A DNA stretch of 64,000 nt from Platanthera guangdongensis (GCA_039583875.1 CM077162.1:165683220-165747219), one strand, 5' to 3'; counted from the stretch's first letter, positions 23,815 through 36,022 are shown. Program-made: numbers and translations. The notes: generated by a model from the sequence alone, not told the origin.

Positions 23815-24620
23815 TATACTTGAGTAGTTCTATACTTACTCGAGTAAAAAATGGTGAGTTCATACTCGAGTAATAATACTCTTACTCGAGTAGGTATGGT
23901 ATATCCCAAGTAGTCTATTTATGGCTCTCGAGTAGTTAAGATAACTACTCGAGTAGTTTCTTTTCTCCTCTCGGGTTTACAGAATTTTTCTCCTCAAAAG
24001 TTTTCTAAGTTAAATACTCGAGTAGTACTATATAGTACTCGAGTAGTTTTATCTTCTGTCTCGAGTATTTGAATTCTGACTCTCATGTAGTTCTCACTTA
24101 CTCGAGTAGTCTAACTCATGTACTCGAGTAGTTCATCTACTACTCGAGTAGTCCAGAATTAATACTCGAGGAACCCAGATTTATATTCCAGAAAATTTTT
24201 CTAAGTGAATTACTCGAGTAGTCATTTCCATATACTCGAGTAGTTCCTATCATCTCGAGTAGTTCAACTTCTATACTCGAGTAGTTGAGTATTCCAGTTC
24301 AGAAAAATTTCTAAGTCCCTGACTCGAGTAGTTTCTCAACCACTCGAGTATTTCATTCTCATCTACTCGAGTATTATTCCTTGTACTCGAGTAATTCACT
24401 CCACCTCTCTTGTAACTACCTAAGTACTCGAAGTATGTCATTTTTGATACTTGAGTAGCTGAATTCTGTTTCGTCAAGTTTACTCAAGTAGTTGACTCCA
24501 TGTACTCGAGTAACTAAATTATTCTCTCTTAAGTAGTTTTCTTATTTACTCGTGTAGTCATCTTCTACCCACTCGAGTAGTGCTGCAATGTACTCGAGTA
24601 GTCTTTTCTCTCTCGAGGAT
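23815..24620 (+). repeat. U3 array of TACTCGAGTA palindromes (3' LTR)
   Basis: Colinear with the 5' LTR array. Individual motifs intact in one LTR are mutated in the other (for example CTCGTG at about 13290 is CTCGAG in the second copy), so the common ancestor array was nearly perfect. Confidence 0.95.
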
Positions 24621-24741
24621 CTTACTTCGATTTTTCCGAAAATTTTATTAAGTCCAGTATAACAGAATCTTTATGAACCTTGACGTGATTGGTCCACGTG
24701 TATCTCATAATGAATTAATTATGGCTAATCTTCTCCTCTCC

Positions 24742-24750
24742 TATAAATAG
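24742..24750 (+). promoter_or_regulatory. TATA box of the 3' LTR
   Basis: TATAAATAG is the equivalent of the 14015 site and could drive readout into downstream DNA. Confidence 0.6.
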
Positions 24751-25747
24751 TCTTGTAAAACCGACAAACCCTAATTCAATTAATTTATATCAAAGAGAAT
24801 TTTCAGAGGTTTTGCAGCCGTATTCTCAAGTTTTCTGAATTCCTCTTTCTCTCTCCACGAAACGAAAACCGCCGTCGTCGCTGATTCCCGACCGGCTAGG
24901 GTTTCACCTTTAGATGATTCAGATCAAGAAGGCTTTCCAGATCGAGATTTTCTCAACTCCTCATCTTCTGATTCAATCGATCGTGTGAAGCCAAGAAGTT
25001 TCAGATACAATCTTGTAGAGATTTCTCTTCATCATTCTGATAAAGCCACAAAGCCTATAAGAAGAAATTTCTGGCCGACAGTTACAGATCTGAAAAAGAA
25101 GATTTACTGTTTGTATTTCTTTACAATTTATTTCATTCTTGTAGGAGAAATTTCTCCGAGTGTAGGAGCTTTTGTCTCCGAGATTGTAGGAAGTTTTAAC
25201 TTCCGAGTGTAGATCCGTTTTATGGATCGAGATTGTAGGAACATTGTTCCGAGGGTAGGATTGATTTTCAATCCGAGATAGTGGAGTAGCCGAGTCTAGT
25301 GTATTGCTAGATCGGTGAGGGAAAGTGGATGTACCCAAGATTGGGGAACCACTATAAATCTTGTCTTGTCTGTGGTTAATTGGTAGATAAATCTGTGCTT
25401 TGGTTTGAAATTTTTATTCCGCAAAAAGACGCACATCTCACATATTCACCCCCCTTAAGGTGATTTAGGTAGGCAACTATAAACTTTCAGCAATGATAAA
25501 ATCAAACAGATTATTATAAAAAATAAATTATGTGATGTTACTAAAAGCGTTGTTTCTATACCAAAAAGATTATTACCTAAATCATGAATTTTTATTTGCA
25601 ATTCTGGCTATCGTGCGTAGCAAGTTGACCATATGATTTACAAACTCGAGCTGCTTTTTGGTGCTTCTCAATTACAATCTCCATGGCGCTCTAAATTCTC
25701 TTCCCCCTACCTTTTGTTTTGCAGTGAATTTCAGGCAAGATATTGAT

Positions 25748-27430
25748 TTATTTGGGAATTTCTAAACAAAAATACTGTACTATGTTGGAACTAGTACCAT
25801 CAATGTTTGCATCCTCACATAGATGAATTTTCCAATTAGTTGCACAACTTGCTAACTCTTGCAAAGCTTTATCACTGTCTTTAGCAATTTCCATACAACT
25901 CGTGAGATTGTTCCATACAATAGCCATTAGTCTTCTTTGTTTGTCACTCGTAGAAACATTACAAAATTGATTAACATCAATGTCATAAATTGGTGTAGTA
26001 GAATTAATTTTGGTCCATCTCCTTAATATACAAGTCACTGGCTGTTCGTTAATTCCATGTCCTATTAGAACGGTTATAACATGACGACATATAATATCCT
26101 GAACTTCATACATTTTGCAACTGCATGATACAGTTGAGCTACTAAAAACACCTATCATAATATCTGTAAAGGTTTTTCACCATCGAAGATACAATATATT
26201 TCTGAGCATTTATTATCATATGCATCAATTGTTAATATTTTTCTAACACTGCATGTCATACATGATGCCCATAATTCATCTTGAAAAATATAAAAGTTTT
26301 TGTGTATATATATTCGACTTGCATGTTTTTCTAGCCCCAAACTAGTTTTTAACATATGGTCACCATTTAATGTATCATAATTAGCCTTCAACTCCATGTG
26401 TCTTTGAAAATCTATAGCATTTTCAAATCAAGAGTAAAACACAACTAAACCAAGCATGTTACTCACAAATGTGTTGAAGAATGAATTTTCACTTTCGGAG
26501 CGAGAAGTTGTGCGTAGAAAACCGAACAAAAGTATATCTGTAAAATATGTTGGAATCCACATTAATCGAATACTAAAGATATGGGTCAACCAATCATTGT
26601 ATTCAAGTTTAAATTCAGAGATTAAAGAGTACCAATTGGATTCAAACTCACGCGGTAACTCTGACTTCCATACACAAGAATGCAATTTATTTTGAAATTT
26701 GTCATCACTCATAATATTGCCTCCAAGTTTCTCTAAAACTTTTCGGAATATATGCTGCATGCAATACCTATGCTTTGTAGAATTAAAAGTTTTGCGAATT
26801 GCACTAGTCATAGCAAGATCCTGATCAGTCACCATTAATGTAGGCTCAGTGCTCATACACTCCAGAAATTTTTTGAATAACCATGTAAATAAATCTGTAC
26901 TTTCATTAGAAAGAAAGTCGGATCCAAAATTAATAGATAATCTATGATGGTTAATGCCAGTAAAAAGTGCAAAAATCAGAGAATACTTGTTTGTTCTATA
27001 TGTCATATCAAAAGAAACAAGTTCTCCGAACATAGAATAATTGCGACGCGCAATTCCATCTACCCAAAACACAGACTTCAAATGTGCATTATCATCTAGT
27101 GTATTTTCATAGTAAAAAAATGGGTTTTTACTCTGTTGCATTTTAAAGTTATGTACAAAAATCTGAGCATCTGAATATTGGACCAAAGCTTTCAAATTAT
27201 CTGAAAACTCTGAGCATCCCTCATGTAAAGCCAATATTTTCAAATCCTCCAACCTGTTCCTTTATAATGTGAAACGCCTTAGTGACGCCTACATTTACTT
27301 GATCAAAAGAACATATCATGTTCCTTTGTGCATCGTTTAATTTCTTATTTGATCTTAGGATCGGAATTGCTTCTTGCTTGGAGTGCACAATTCATGGTTG
27401 GGAGCCTTATAGAAGATATTGACCACATAT
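25748..27430 (-). pseudogene. FAR1/MULE-type transposase-derived gene, decayed
   Basis: Reading leftward from about 27430: a degraded end of a FAR1 DNA-binding domain (NHELCTPSK, then a segment like QRNMICSFDQVNVG), broken by frameshifts. Next is a MULE transposase domain (27252-26428, 274 aa) with SFDMTYRTNKY, HHRLSINFGSDFL and TLMVTDQDLAM, two of the expected acidic residues. A TGA at 26428 interrupts it, the frame continues to 26155, and a frameshift leads into the SWIM zinc finger (CSCKMYEVQDIICRHV). Intact relatives are FAR1-related (FRS) transcription factors or the Mutator-like transposases they derive from. No inverted terminal repeats were found, so host paralogue versus element cannot be decided. 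Confidence 0.75.
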
Positions 27431-27540
27431 TTGTCTTCTTGTGTACGTTTTATCACTGCTTGTGCATTAAAATAAGTTCTTATGCTTCTCTTTTTCGACT
27501 CACTCCTTTAACCTTATTCGTATTATATATCTTTACATCC

Positions 27541-27640
27541 TAACCTTATTTATATATATCCTAAGTTTCTAAAAATAGAAATAGTCGTTGAAATATGTCC
27601 GTAGCCTTATACTTTCCTAATTTGTATACTTCTTTTACCC
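27541..27640 (-). repeat. 106-bp dispersed repeat, copy A (inverted)
   Basis: On the minus strand it reads GGGTAAAAGAAGTATACAAA ... CGACTATTTC ... AAATAAGGTT. It is homologous to 29876, 30108 and 56932 and abuts a TA repeat. Confidence 0.7.

Positions 27641-27706
<66 letters not shown>
27641..27706. repeat. (TA)n microsatellite
   Basis: A long TA run lies between the 106-bp repeat and the 5' end of a Helitron-like element. Confidence 0.95.
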
Positions 27707-27709
<3 letters not shown>

Positions 27710-28129
27710 TTACTACATTAAAAAGAAATATCAAATAGATGTCTGTGGCAAGCTAAATGAGACATTGGATCAATCACAATCGTTGAATATAAACTGAACA
27801 TTTGATCGCAGCCGTTGATCACAGCAACGAATCAGGACCATTCATAATTTTTCCTAGGTCTCCTAAACCTATATAGGGCCTCTAAAATCTAGATATTCTG
27901 TAAGGCACCCTACAACCCATCAGTCCAGATATATGGGCTACAAAATTAAAACAAACACGGGCCCGCCCACCAGCCTAACAAACAGCCCGACCCGCCAGTT
28001 TCGAACCCGCAATCTGCCAGCCTAACAAACAGCCCGGCCCGCCAGTTTCAAACCCACAATCAAATCTTTAAAGGTGCAAATCTATATATACCCGAAAATC
28101 CAATGTCAATCTGCCGGTGTGGGACTAAA

Positions 28130-28262
28130 TCCCGCTTGGGATTTAATCCCAGGCGGGATTAATTATACTAATATTATTTATACTAATATTAGTTATAAAT
28201 ATTACTATATATAGGAGGGATTTAATCCCGCCTAAAGAGGCGGGATTAATCCCGCCTTTTTT
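28130..28262. repeat. Inverted repeats of TTAATCCCGCC type
   Basis: GGGATTTAATCCC and GGCGGGATTAAT at 28138-28165 reappear inverted at 28212-28258, with a further perfect arm pair CCCGCCT/AGGCGGG. AT-rich DNA lies between. It could fold as a cruciform. Confidence 0.6.
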
Positions 28263-28832
28263 TTAATAATTTTAAAATATATTTTTAATGCTTTTAAAAT
28301 ATAATTTAATATTATATTTTAAAATATTTTAAAAATATAATTAAATATTTATTTTTAAAAATAACTAAATATTATATTTTTTAAATATTTTTTGCAAATA
28401 CTGAGGTTTGCAAATAACTTGAGTTCGAAATTAGGGGAAAAAACAATGGACGTCTGATCTCTTACACTATATCAGCATCCGTTTGATCAAACCAACCCTC
28501 TCTCTCCACATTTTACTATGGCTCCTAAACCTACTACTAGGGTCCTAAACCTATGTGAAATTACGATTGTACCTCTATAAGGCATAAAGCTTTAAAAAGA
28601 ACATGCAATCAGGTCTGCCAGGCCGCCAGCACACGCATTTAGCCAGCCAAGCCACAATTCGGCTAGTAAAACCGCAAGCCTACTAGCACATCTTATTTCA
28701 AACACTAATTGTGGAAATATCAATATATACCTGAAATTTATAATTGAACGGACGGTGTGGGACTAAAAAGAAGGTTTGGCGATGGCAAACATACGGTGCG
28801 GGCATACAGGCAAGACTGTTTGGGGGTATAGA

Positions 28833-29110
28833 TTGTCTCAAAATGAAAAATAATCAACATGAAAGTTGTAGATCTCGGCGACACAAATAACTTTTATGCT
28901 GGTCACTTTTTGATTTGGAGCCGTCTTAGCTTCCGATTTGGGCCCCGAAGTCGGGGGCTGCGAGAGGATTTACTGTAGCACTCTCGCCGCCCCCGATTTC
29001 GAGGCCCAAATTGAAAGCTAAGACGGGTTCAAATAAAAAAGTGATCAGCATGAAAGTTGTTCGTCTCACCGAAATCTACAACTTTTATGTTGTTTACTTT
29101 TCAATTTATA
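28833..29110. repeat. Foldback repeat with GAAAGTTGTAGATCT ends
   Basis: Arms of roughly 75 bp (28905-28965 against 28978-29040) share GCCGTCTTAGCTTCCGATTTGG in inverted form, and ACATGAAAGTTGTAGATCTC borders both sides in varied form. The same words and layout occur at 57645-58020, so it is a dispersed foldback family. Confidence 0.7.
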
Positions 29111-29355
29111 GCCTCCTTGCCCCTTGCCCGTACGCCCGCACAGTATTCTATAAGGAAAAAACAATCTTTGGTGCAACATTGAGCTTTCCACTTTTGCCTT
29201 CTCACCAAAGGGTGATTCACTCTTAGACCATGGAAAATTTGGGTGGGCTGGGCGGGCTGGTGCAGGCTTCGAGCGAGTGGGTGGGCGAAGCCCGCCGTCG
29301 CCGGCCGGGTACTGTGGCGCGTGGCCATCGGGCCGGAGTCCCGTGCCTGTAGCTC

Positions 29356-29356
<1 letters not shown>

Positions 29357-29427
<71 letters not shown>

Positions 29428-29785
29428 GTATATATATATGTACATATACATGTACATGTATATATATATGTACATATATATATACATGTATATATATATA
29501 TGTGCATATATATATATGTATATATATATGTACATATACATATATATGTATATGTATATATATATGTACATATACATATATATGTATATATATATGTACA
29601 TATACATATATATGTATATATATATGTACATATACATATATATGTATATATATATATGTACATATACATATATATGTATATATATATATGTACATATACA
29701 TATATATGTATATATATATGTACATATACATATATATGTATATATATATGTACATATACATATATATGTATATATATATATGTAC

Positions 29786-29875
<90 letters not shown>
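29357..29875. repeat. 520-bp TA microsatellite with a 30-32-bp higher-order unit
   Basis: Within TA repeat, the block TGTACATATACATATATATG recurs with spacings of about 36, 30, 30, 32, 32, 30, 30 and 32 bp between 29529 and 29790. Units differ in length by single TA steps. Because TA/TG/CA codons are never stops in most frames, six frames stay open for about 200 codons; these are artefacts. Confidence 0.95.
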
Positions 29876-29975
29876 CCTAACCTTATTATATATATATGAG
29901 TTCCTAAAAATATAATATATCGTTGAAATTTATTTGTAGCCTTATACTTTCCTATTTTGACTAGTTCTTTTTTCC

Positions 29976-29985
<10 letters not shown>
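29876..29985 (-). repeat. 106-bp dispersed repeat, copy B (inverted)
   Basis: Starts GCCTAACCTTATTATATATA and ends in GACTAGTTC, then TA repeat. It is the reverse of copies at 30108 and 56932. Confidence 0.75.
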
Positions 29986-30055
<70 letters not shown>

Positions 30056-30107
30056 TTTCCTAATTTGACTAGTTCTTTTTTTCTATATATATCTATATAT
30101 ATGTATA
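29986..30107. repeat. (TA)n microsatellite and hairpin arm
   Basis: A TA run (to 30053) is followed by CTTTCCTAATTTGACTAGTTC (30055-30076), the reverse complement of the start of copy C. Positions 30055-30146 can therefore form a hairpin with a TA-rich loop. Confidence 0.85.
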
Positions 30108-30217
30108 TATATAATGGGAAAAAGAACTAGTCAAATTAGGAAAATATAAGGCAACAAATAAATTTCAACGACTATTTCTAGTTTTAGGAACTCAGGGTAT
30201 ATATAAATAAGGTTAGG

Positions 30218-30218
<1 letters not shown>
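30108..30218 (+). repeat. 106-bp dispersed repeat, copy C
   Basis: Runs from TAATGGGAAAAAGAACTAGT to TATATAAATAAGGTTAGGC, very close to copy D upstream of the defensin-like gene (56932-57037). It includes the TATATAAATA box of that promoter. Confidence 0.8.

Positions 30219-30274
<56 letters not shown>
30219..30274. repeat. (TA)n microsatellite, target of the Tekay insertion
   Basis: The TA run ends at the LTR at 30275. The last five bases (ATATA) equal the first five after the right LTR (53794-53798), consistent with a 5-bp target duplication. Confidence 0.8.
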
Positions 30275-30280
<6 letters not shown>

Positions 30281-32448
30281 GCTCTCTATTCGTTGCATAT
30301 CATATAACAGTAGGTCCGGCTGGGGCCCGACGCCATATACCACAGACAGACCGTGTGGTTACTCAATGGAAACCATCCAACCGTTCATAGCGTCCTACTC
30401 AGAGCATTATAGCGGAAGCAGTATTATAAGTTGCAATTAAAAGAACCCAACATCAAGCATGAATGTCCACTAAACACCAAATAGGAATGTAGTACATACA
30501 CAAGTACATGTCTTAAGGCCTTACAAAATGGTTTACTCAATATTACATGTTTTCCATACCACGGCACGCAGGCCGGTCATACATGAATAAAAACAAGTAA
30601 ACACTCCAATTAGGCCTTCGAGGGCCGGCTTCGCAATTTGGGCTTTAGCCCGCTTGGTCCAGCAGCACCTGCAAGCAACAAACCGCCGCACAGTGGCAAA
30701 CAAAAGCAACGGTCAGCAATGCTGACCGAATTATAACGATCCCGCCCATAACTCGGGGCGGCGATGCTCCTTCCCTGCATTTTATTAGCATAACCAAGCA
30801 GTATATAAATATACATTGCATCACAGGCATTGGCTCGCACGGCCACACAGCCCGTGCACTCAGGGCACATTCTCAGTGAACCGGCCAATGACACGTCAAT
30901 TTAAGCCATAGACATTCCGGACCCACCACCGCCACTTTGACGACCAAACATATGAGCAATTTGTCTTCTTGGCATGAGTCACGTCAATTTAAGGAATAGA
31001 CCGCCAAAGACCCTCATCTATGCCAACGACTCTAACCGAACAACATAGAATGGGTACGGTTCCATCTAACCCGTGCTCAGATCGCAACGACAATTTAAGC
31101 CATATGCGCGGGTCAAACTTCTCCCGAGTCTCGTTTTTATCACACTTCACATAACTCGGTTATGTTCAAGTTGGCTCCCAGGACACCAAGTTGGCAAGAT
31201 CACGCATCCGCCCAGGTTTTCGGGTGCACCTTTGGGTTAATCCCCAAGGCTCCCTATTGGTAGAAAACCCTGAAAAACAAACAATCGCACGGAGTCTTCT
31301 GTGGCATTTATGAAATGCAACATCACCGATCCAGACCAACATGTACGGATAGGCTTCACACATCATGCCTATGTCCGTTCTCATTTACGGACTCTACACA
31401 ACGGGGACTATTCATGTCTACCCGAAGGAACGCCTCAATCTCACCGCAAACTCGCGAGAGCGGGCTTTCTATGCAAAAGAAGGAGAGATTCAAATGCTCA
31501 AGTAGAGAATCGTTACCCTAGCGTTCTTCCTTGGCGCCATGGAAATGTAAGCGGATGAAAAACACTGCACTCTCTTTGCCTCCGTAGATGCGAAGTTGGT
31601 TCGCGATTTGGAGCTCCGAAGCTCCACCAAAGACCGGATCTAAGCTTCTTCTTCCTCCTTTGCACTCCTCTCTCTCTAGACTTTAGAAAGAGAACCTCTC
31701 AAGTGAAATGAGGGTTTCAAGGGTCCAATCTCGTGTATATCCAAGCACTAACAACCCCCAGTCGTGGGATCCCGAATTAAAGAAACGAACGGCCACGATC
31801 CAGATCAAAAATGCAGAATCTGGGCCGAACACGGCCTGTGACACGCCCGTGTCCAGGGCGGTGTCCCTCATTCGCCGTCAAAATTGACTCGTCTTGAAAA
31901 ACACATGGGCATCCGACACGCCCGTGTTCGACCTGATACGCCCGTGTTAAAATTTACACGACCGTGTGGCTAGCCGTATGCCCCCATCGACACAGCCCCG
32001 AAAATAACCCGATACTCACACGGGTCTTGGACACACTCGTGTCCTATTTGACACACCCGTATCAAACCCGAACACGCCTGGGATCCAGGCCGTGTTCACT
32101 GTCTCGACACTTTATCGAGCGAAGTTCGTCGACCACACGACACGGCCTTGGACACATCCGTGTCCTAGGCCGTGTGCCTTGTATCGACACATCGTCGAGC
32201 GAAAATGTCGACTCCCGGGCCGATCGTCGACACGGGCTCGACACGCCCTGAGACACGCCCATGTCTCAGGCCGTGTCCGCTGCTCAACGATCGTCGACTC
32301 CGAATTTCGTCGACATCGCGGCCAAATCGTCGACTCGAGCCTAACACACCCTGAGACACGCCCGTGTCCCAGGCCGTGTGCCTCCTACCAAATACCAGAT
32401 TTGGCCCTAAACGCCTCCCGTTGCTCTTTTGAGTTTCGGGGCATTACA
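30275..32448 (-). mobile_element. 3' LTR of the Tekay chromovirus
   Basis: Sense strand starts TGTAATGCCCCGAAACTC (32448) and ends at 30275 with GCATTATA, the decayed form of GCGTTACA seen at the right LTR. It contains about 720 bp (30470-31195) absent from the right LTR, which therefore suffered a deletion. Short frames inside are not genes. Confidence 0.85.
31850..32395 (-). repeat. LTR array of ACACGCCCGTGT and TCGTCGA words (3' LTR)
   Basis: Many copies of the near-palindrome ACACGCCCGTGT (31850, 31918, 31939, 32358 and degenerate ones) mixed with GTCGACGATCGTCGAC-type words at 32200-32340. They occupy the first 600 bp of the LTR in sense orientation. Confidence 0.85.
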
Positions 32449-32462
32449 ACTCTCCTCATCTT
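32449..32462 (-). promoter_or_regulatory. Polypurine tract of Tekay
   Basis: On the minus strand AAGATGAGGAGAGT directly precedes the TGTAATGCCCC start of the 3' LTR. Confidence 0.85.
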
Positions 32463-32469
32463 AAAAGAA

Positions 32470-35400
32470 TTTTGTCCACGAAATTACATAAAGAAAGATA
32501 AGTACAAAGCTAAAATTTGTACCTGAGCAGAACAACTCCGGATACTCGTCAAGCATAGTCTGCTCTCGCTCCCAAGAGAGCTCCTCACGACCGCAATTGT
32601 CCCATCGGACCTTGACCATCCTGATCTCTTTATTGTGTAGCCGCTTGACTTCCGAGTCTTCAATCTGCATGGGCTTGACCTTTGTCATCAACCCACTATC
32701 CACCGACACTTGATCAACCACGATCACTTGTGAAGTCTCTTGCACCGCCTTCCGTAGCACCGAAATATGGAATACATCATGTAAACAACTAAGCTCCACC
32801 GAAAGCTTCACCGATAGGCTGCTTCACCAACCCGCTCCAGAACCTCAAATGGCCCAAGGTACGTCGGGCTTAGCTTTTTCAATCGCCGCACCCGCGAGAC
32901 ACCCTTGAACGGCTTGATCTTTAAGTACACCCAGTCGCCCACAGCGAACTCCACGTTCCTGTGCTTGGCATTATAGTACTTTGCTTGCCGGTCCTGAGCG
33001 ACTAGCAGCCTCTCCCGAATGGTACGAACCAAATACGTAGCATCTTCCACCTCTTGGCGCTTGTACAACTTTGACTCACCCATTTCTAACCAAGACAACA
33101 GCGTGCCACATTTTCTACCATAAAGGGCCTCGAAGGGCGCCATTTGAATACTCGCATGGTAGCTATTGTTGTACGCAAATTCCACCAAATAAAGATGGTC
33201 TTCCCATTGTTTTCCAAAGTCCAAGACACACATGCAGAGCATGTCTTCCATAGTCCTATTGACCCTCTCGGTCTGCTCATCTGTTTGCGGATGGAAGGCT
33301 GTGCTGAATTTTAACTTTGTTCCCAACATTTGCTGCACTAGCCTCCAATCATTGGACGTGAACCGCACATATCGGTCACTCACGATGCTGCGAGGCACAC
33401 CGTGAAGCCGTACTATATTATCCACAAATAGTTTTGCCAACTTCTCCACTGGATCATCCTTCCTATGCGGAATGAAATGCGACACCTTCGTTAGCCGATC
33501 TACGACCACCCAAATGGCGTCGTTCCCATTTTGTGACCTTGGCAAACCGTGCACAAAGTCCATAGAGATGTCGTCGAATTTCCACTCCGGAATAGGCAAG
33601 AACTTCAGAAATCCTCCCGGCTTTTGGCATTCCACCTTCACCAAGGCGCAAGTTTGACACTTTGCCACATAGAGTGCCACATCCTTCTTCAAACCCGACC
33701 ACCAAAACAGTTTCTTGACATCACGATACATCTTCGTGCTCCCCAGGTGAATCGAGTACTTGGTATGATGTGCCTCGTACAATAATTCCACCCGCAAATT
33801 GCCCACACTTGGGACGCACAAACGACCGTCTTTCCAAAGTAATCCGTCCTCCACAACGAATTGGGAATTTGACCCATCCAGAGCCTCTACCATGAACTGC
33901 TTCATATGGTCAACCAAATCCAAAGCATGCCCAATCCGATCAGCCAGGTCATATTGGACTTCAGTCCAATTCAGTACTGCTTCAGCACTTGATTGCTTAT
34001 CTACACAAACAATCTCCAACGCCTCCAACTCCCGAACCAACTGCTCATCATGCACCGATAGCCAATTGTCTTGAGCTGGGGCCCGGCGACTCAATGCGTC
34101 TGCAACCGCATTACCTTTACCAGGAACGTAGTGGATCTTGAATGTATAGTCCCCCAGGAACTCCATCCATCTATGCTGCTGTATATTCAGATCTTTCTGA
34201 TCAATCAAATACTTCAGACTCTTATGATCGGTGTAGATATCAATCTTCACACCGGACAAATAGTGTCTCCACAGCTTCAAGTAAAAAATCACGGCCGCTA
34301 ACTCCAAGTCATGGACCGGATAATTCCTCTCGTGCACTTTCAGCTGTCTCGAGGCATAAGCTATCACACTTCCGTGTTGCAGTAGCACACAACCCAAACC
34401 GCTGCCCGAAGCATCACTATAAATTTCATAACCTTCGGTCCCACTCGGCGAACTCAGCACAGGCGTCGTGGTCAACCGAAATTTCAACTCCTCAAAAGCT
34501 CGCGTGCACTCCGGCGTCCAAACGAACTTCTGCTCCTTCCTCGTCAAAGTAGTGAGAGGTAACGCTATCCACGAGAAGTTCTCTACGAAGCGCCTATAAT
34601 AGCCGGCAAGCCCCAGAAAGCTCCAGACTTCCGCTACCGTAGAAAGCTCAGGACACTCCCGTATCGCAACAATCTTTGCCGGATCCACCGCAACACCTTC
34701 TCCACTGACTATATGGCCGAGGAACGCCACTGAGGACAACCAAAACTCGCACTTCGAGAACTTGGCGTACAATTGATTCCTCCTTAGTGTCTCTAAAACC
34801 AAATGAAGATGCTTGAAGTGATCTTCCTCACTCTGCAAGTACACCAAAATATCGTCGATGAAGACGATCACAAAATGGTCCAAGTACTCCCTGAAGGTCA
34901 TGTTAATCAAATCCATGAACACTGACGGTGCATTAGTCAGCTCAAACGGCATGACCGTAAACTCGTAATGCCCGTATCTCATACTGAACGCTGTCTTCGG
35001 GATATCACTCTCCCTTATTCACAGCTGATAGTACCCAGACTTGAGGTCCAACTTTGAGTACACCGTCGACCCGACCAACTGATCAAAAAGATCATCGATC
35101 AGGGGGATCGGGTACTTGTTCTTTTCCGTCAACTTGTTGAGCTCCCGATAATCAATACATAGCCTCAAGCTTCCGTCCTTCTTCTTAACAAAGAGGACCA
35201 GCGCGCTCCAAGGCGAAGAACTTGGGTGCACATACCCTTTCTCCAACAACTCTTGCAGTTGAACCTTCAGCTCCGCCATTTCCTTAGGCGCTAGCCGATA
35301 TGGAGAGCGTGACACAGGCTTTGCACCTAACACTAGCTCAATCGTGAAATCTATCTCCCGTTGAGGCGGGGCTCTAGGAAGATCTGCGGGGAACACATCA

Positions 35401-36017
35401 GGGTACTCCGATACCACTGAAATACTATCCAACGCGGGCTTAGGCTTTGCAACCTCCACTAGTGTAAAGAACAGTTTTGCACTGACACGAACCGCCTTCA
35501 CCACCTGAAGAGCAGACATCAACGTCTTGCTCGACCCCTTCAAGCCCGTGAAAGACTTCTCACGACCTGCTCCCAGCTTGACTTCCTTGCGACCGCAATC
35601 AATATGGGCCCGCTGCTCCGAGAGCCAGTCCATGCCAAATATAACGTCGAACTCCGCCAATGGAAGTAACGATGCTTGCAGATCGAACACCTGATTCCCA
35701 ATGCGAATCTTTACACTGCAGACTCCATCCGCGCGCTTCGAACACCCATTGGGCAACAACACATCCAACTTATCCTTCATCGTCGAAGAAGGTACTCCGA
35801 TGCGTGATATAAATCTTTCGGACAAGAAGGAGTGTGAAGCTCCCGTATCGAAGAGTGCTCTTGTCGGATTTTCACAAATCAAAACAAATCCTAAACAAGC
35901 AGTGGTAAGGTAACATGTGCATAACAAGTATTTAAAGAAATTAACTTGTTATAAATTAAACTGTACCTGTCACCACATCCGCCTGTTTGATGGCCTCCTG
36001 TTGGCCAAGATTATACA
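32470..36017 (-). pseudogene. pol of the Tekay chromovirus (protease-RT-RNase H-integrase-chromodomain)
   Basis: Protease active site [11 protein letters not shown] (about 35845) and [10 protein letters not shown], then RT start with [23 protein letters not shown] at 35019 (CGA-to-TGA type) splits RT. The next frame (34982-32808, 724 aa) has FIDDILVY at about residue 43, RNase [14 protein letters not shown], the integrase HHCC finger, core residues in [27 protein letters not shown] and QTERVNRT, then [27 protein letters not shown] frameshift at about 32808 leads into a tail with SVLRKAV and VKVRWDNCGREELSWERE, the chromodomain-like end typical of Tekay/Del. Intact elements target heterochromatin through that domain. 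The right end is cut by the Tat insertion at 36018. Confidence 0.9.
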
Positions 36018-36022
36018 CCCTT
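36018..36022. repeat. Target site duplication CCCTT (left copy)
   Basis: CCCTT lies immediately left of the Tat LTR; the same five bases follow the right LTR at 49481-49485. Confidence 0.95.

Larger units (their letters stand above)
12761..25489 (+). mobile_element. Full-length SIRE/Maximus-like Ty1-copia retrotransposon (non-functional)
   Basis: The element has two 2-kb LTRs, a tRNA-iMet primer site, gag with two zinc knuckles, a copia-order pol (PR-INT-RT-RH), a third env-like region and a polypurine tract. Flanking 5-mers are GTAAT (12756-12760) and GCAAT (25490-25494), a target duplication with one mismatch. The 2-kb LTRs plus the post-pol reading frame place it in the SIRE/Maximus lineage. 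Numerous stops and frameshifts disable it. Total length is 12.7 kb. Confidence 0.85.
23489..25489 (+). mobile_element. 3' LTR of SIRE-like copia
   Basis: Begins TATTGGGTATTG (the usual TG has become TA) and ends TATAAACTTTCA. It is colinear with the 5' LTR with scattered, mostly transition, differences. After it comes GCAAT, the imperfect target duplication. Confidence 0.9.
27707..29356 (+). mobile_element. Non-autonomous Helitron-like element
   Basis: The 5' end TCTTTACTACATTAAAAAG and the 3' end, which has a short hairpin (CGGG ... CCCG) followed by TGCCTGTAGCTCGT, resemble plant Helitron termini, though the usual 3' CTAG is CTCG here. There are no terminal inverted repeats. It sits between A and T inside TA repeat. 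Near the 3' end is GGGCGAAGCCCG (about 29286). The interior holds repeated CCAGCCTAACAAACAGCCCG words (27970-28060), two inverted repeats and no gene; Rep/helicase is absent. Confidence 0.5.

Noticed and set aside
29066..29915. Six overlapping frames of 170-230 codons on both strands
   Set aside because: They are Tyr/Ile/Met/His repeats from a TA/TG/CA microsatellite; no composition or domain of a protein.
33071..35913. Plus-strand frames within the Tekay pol region
   Set aside because: Opposite-strand shadows of the recognised pol, without domains.
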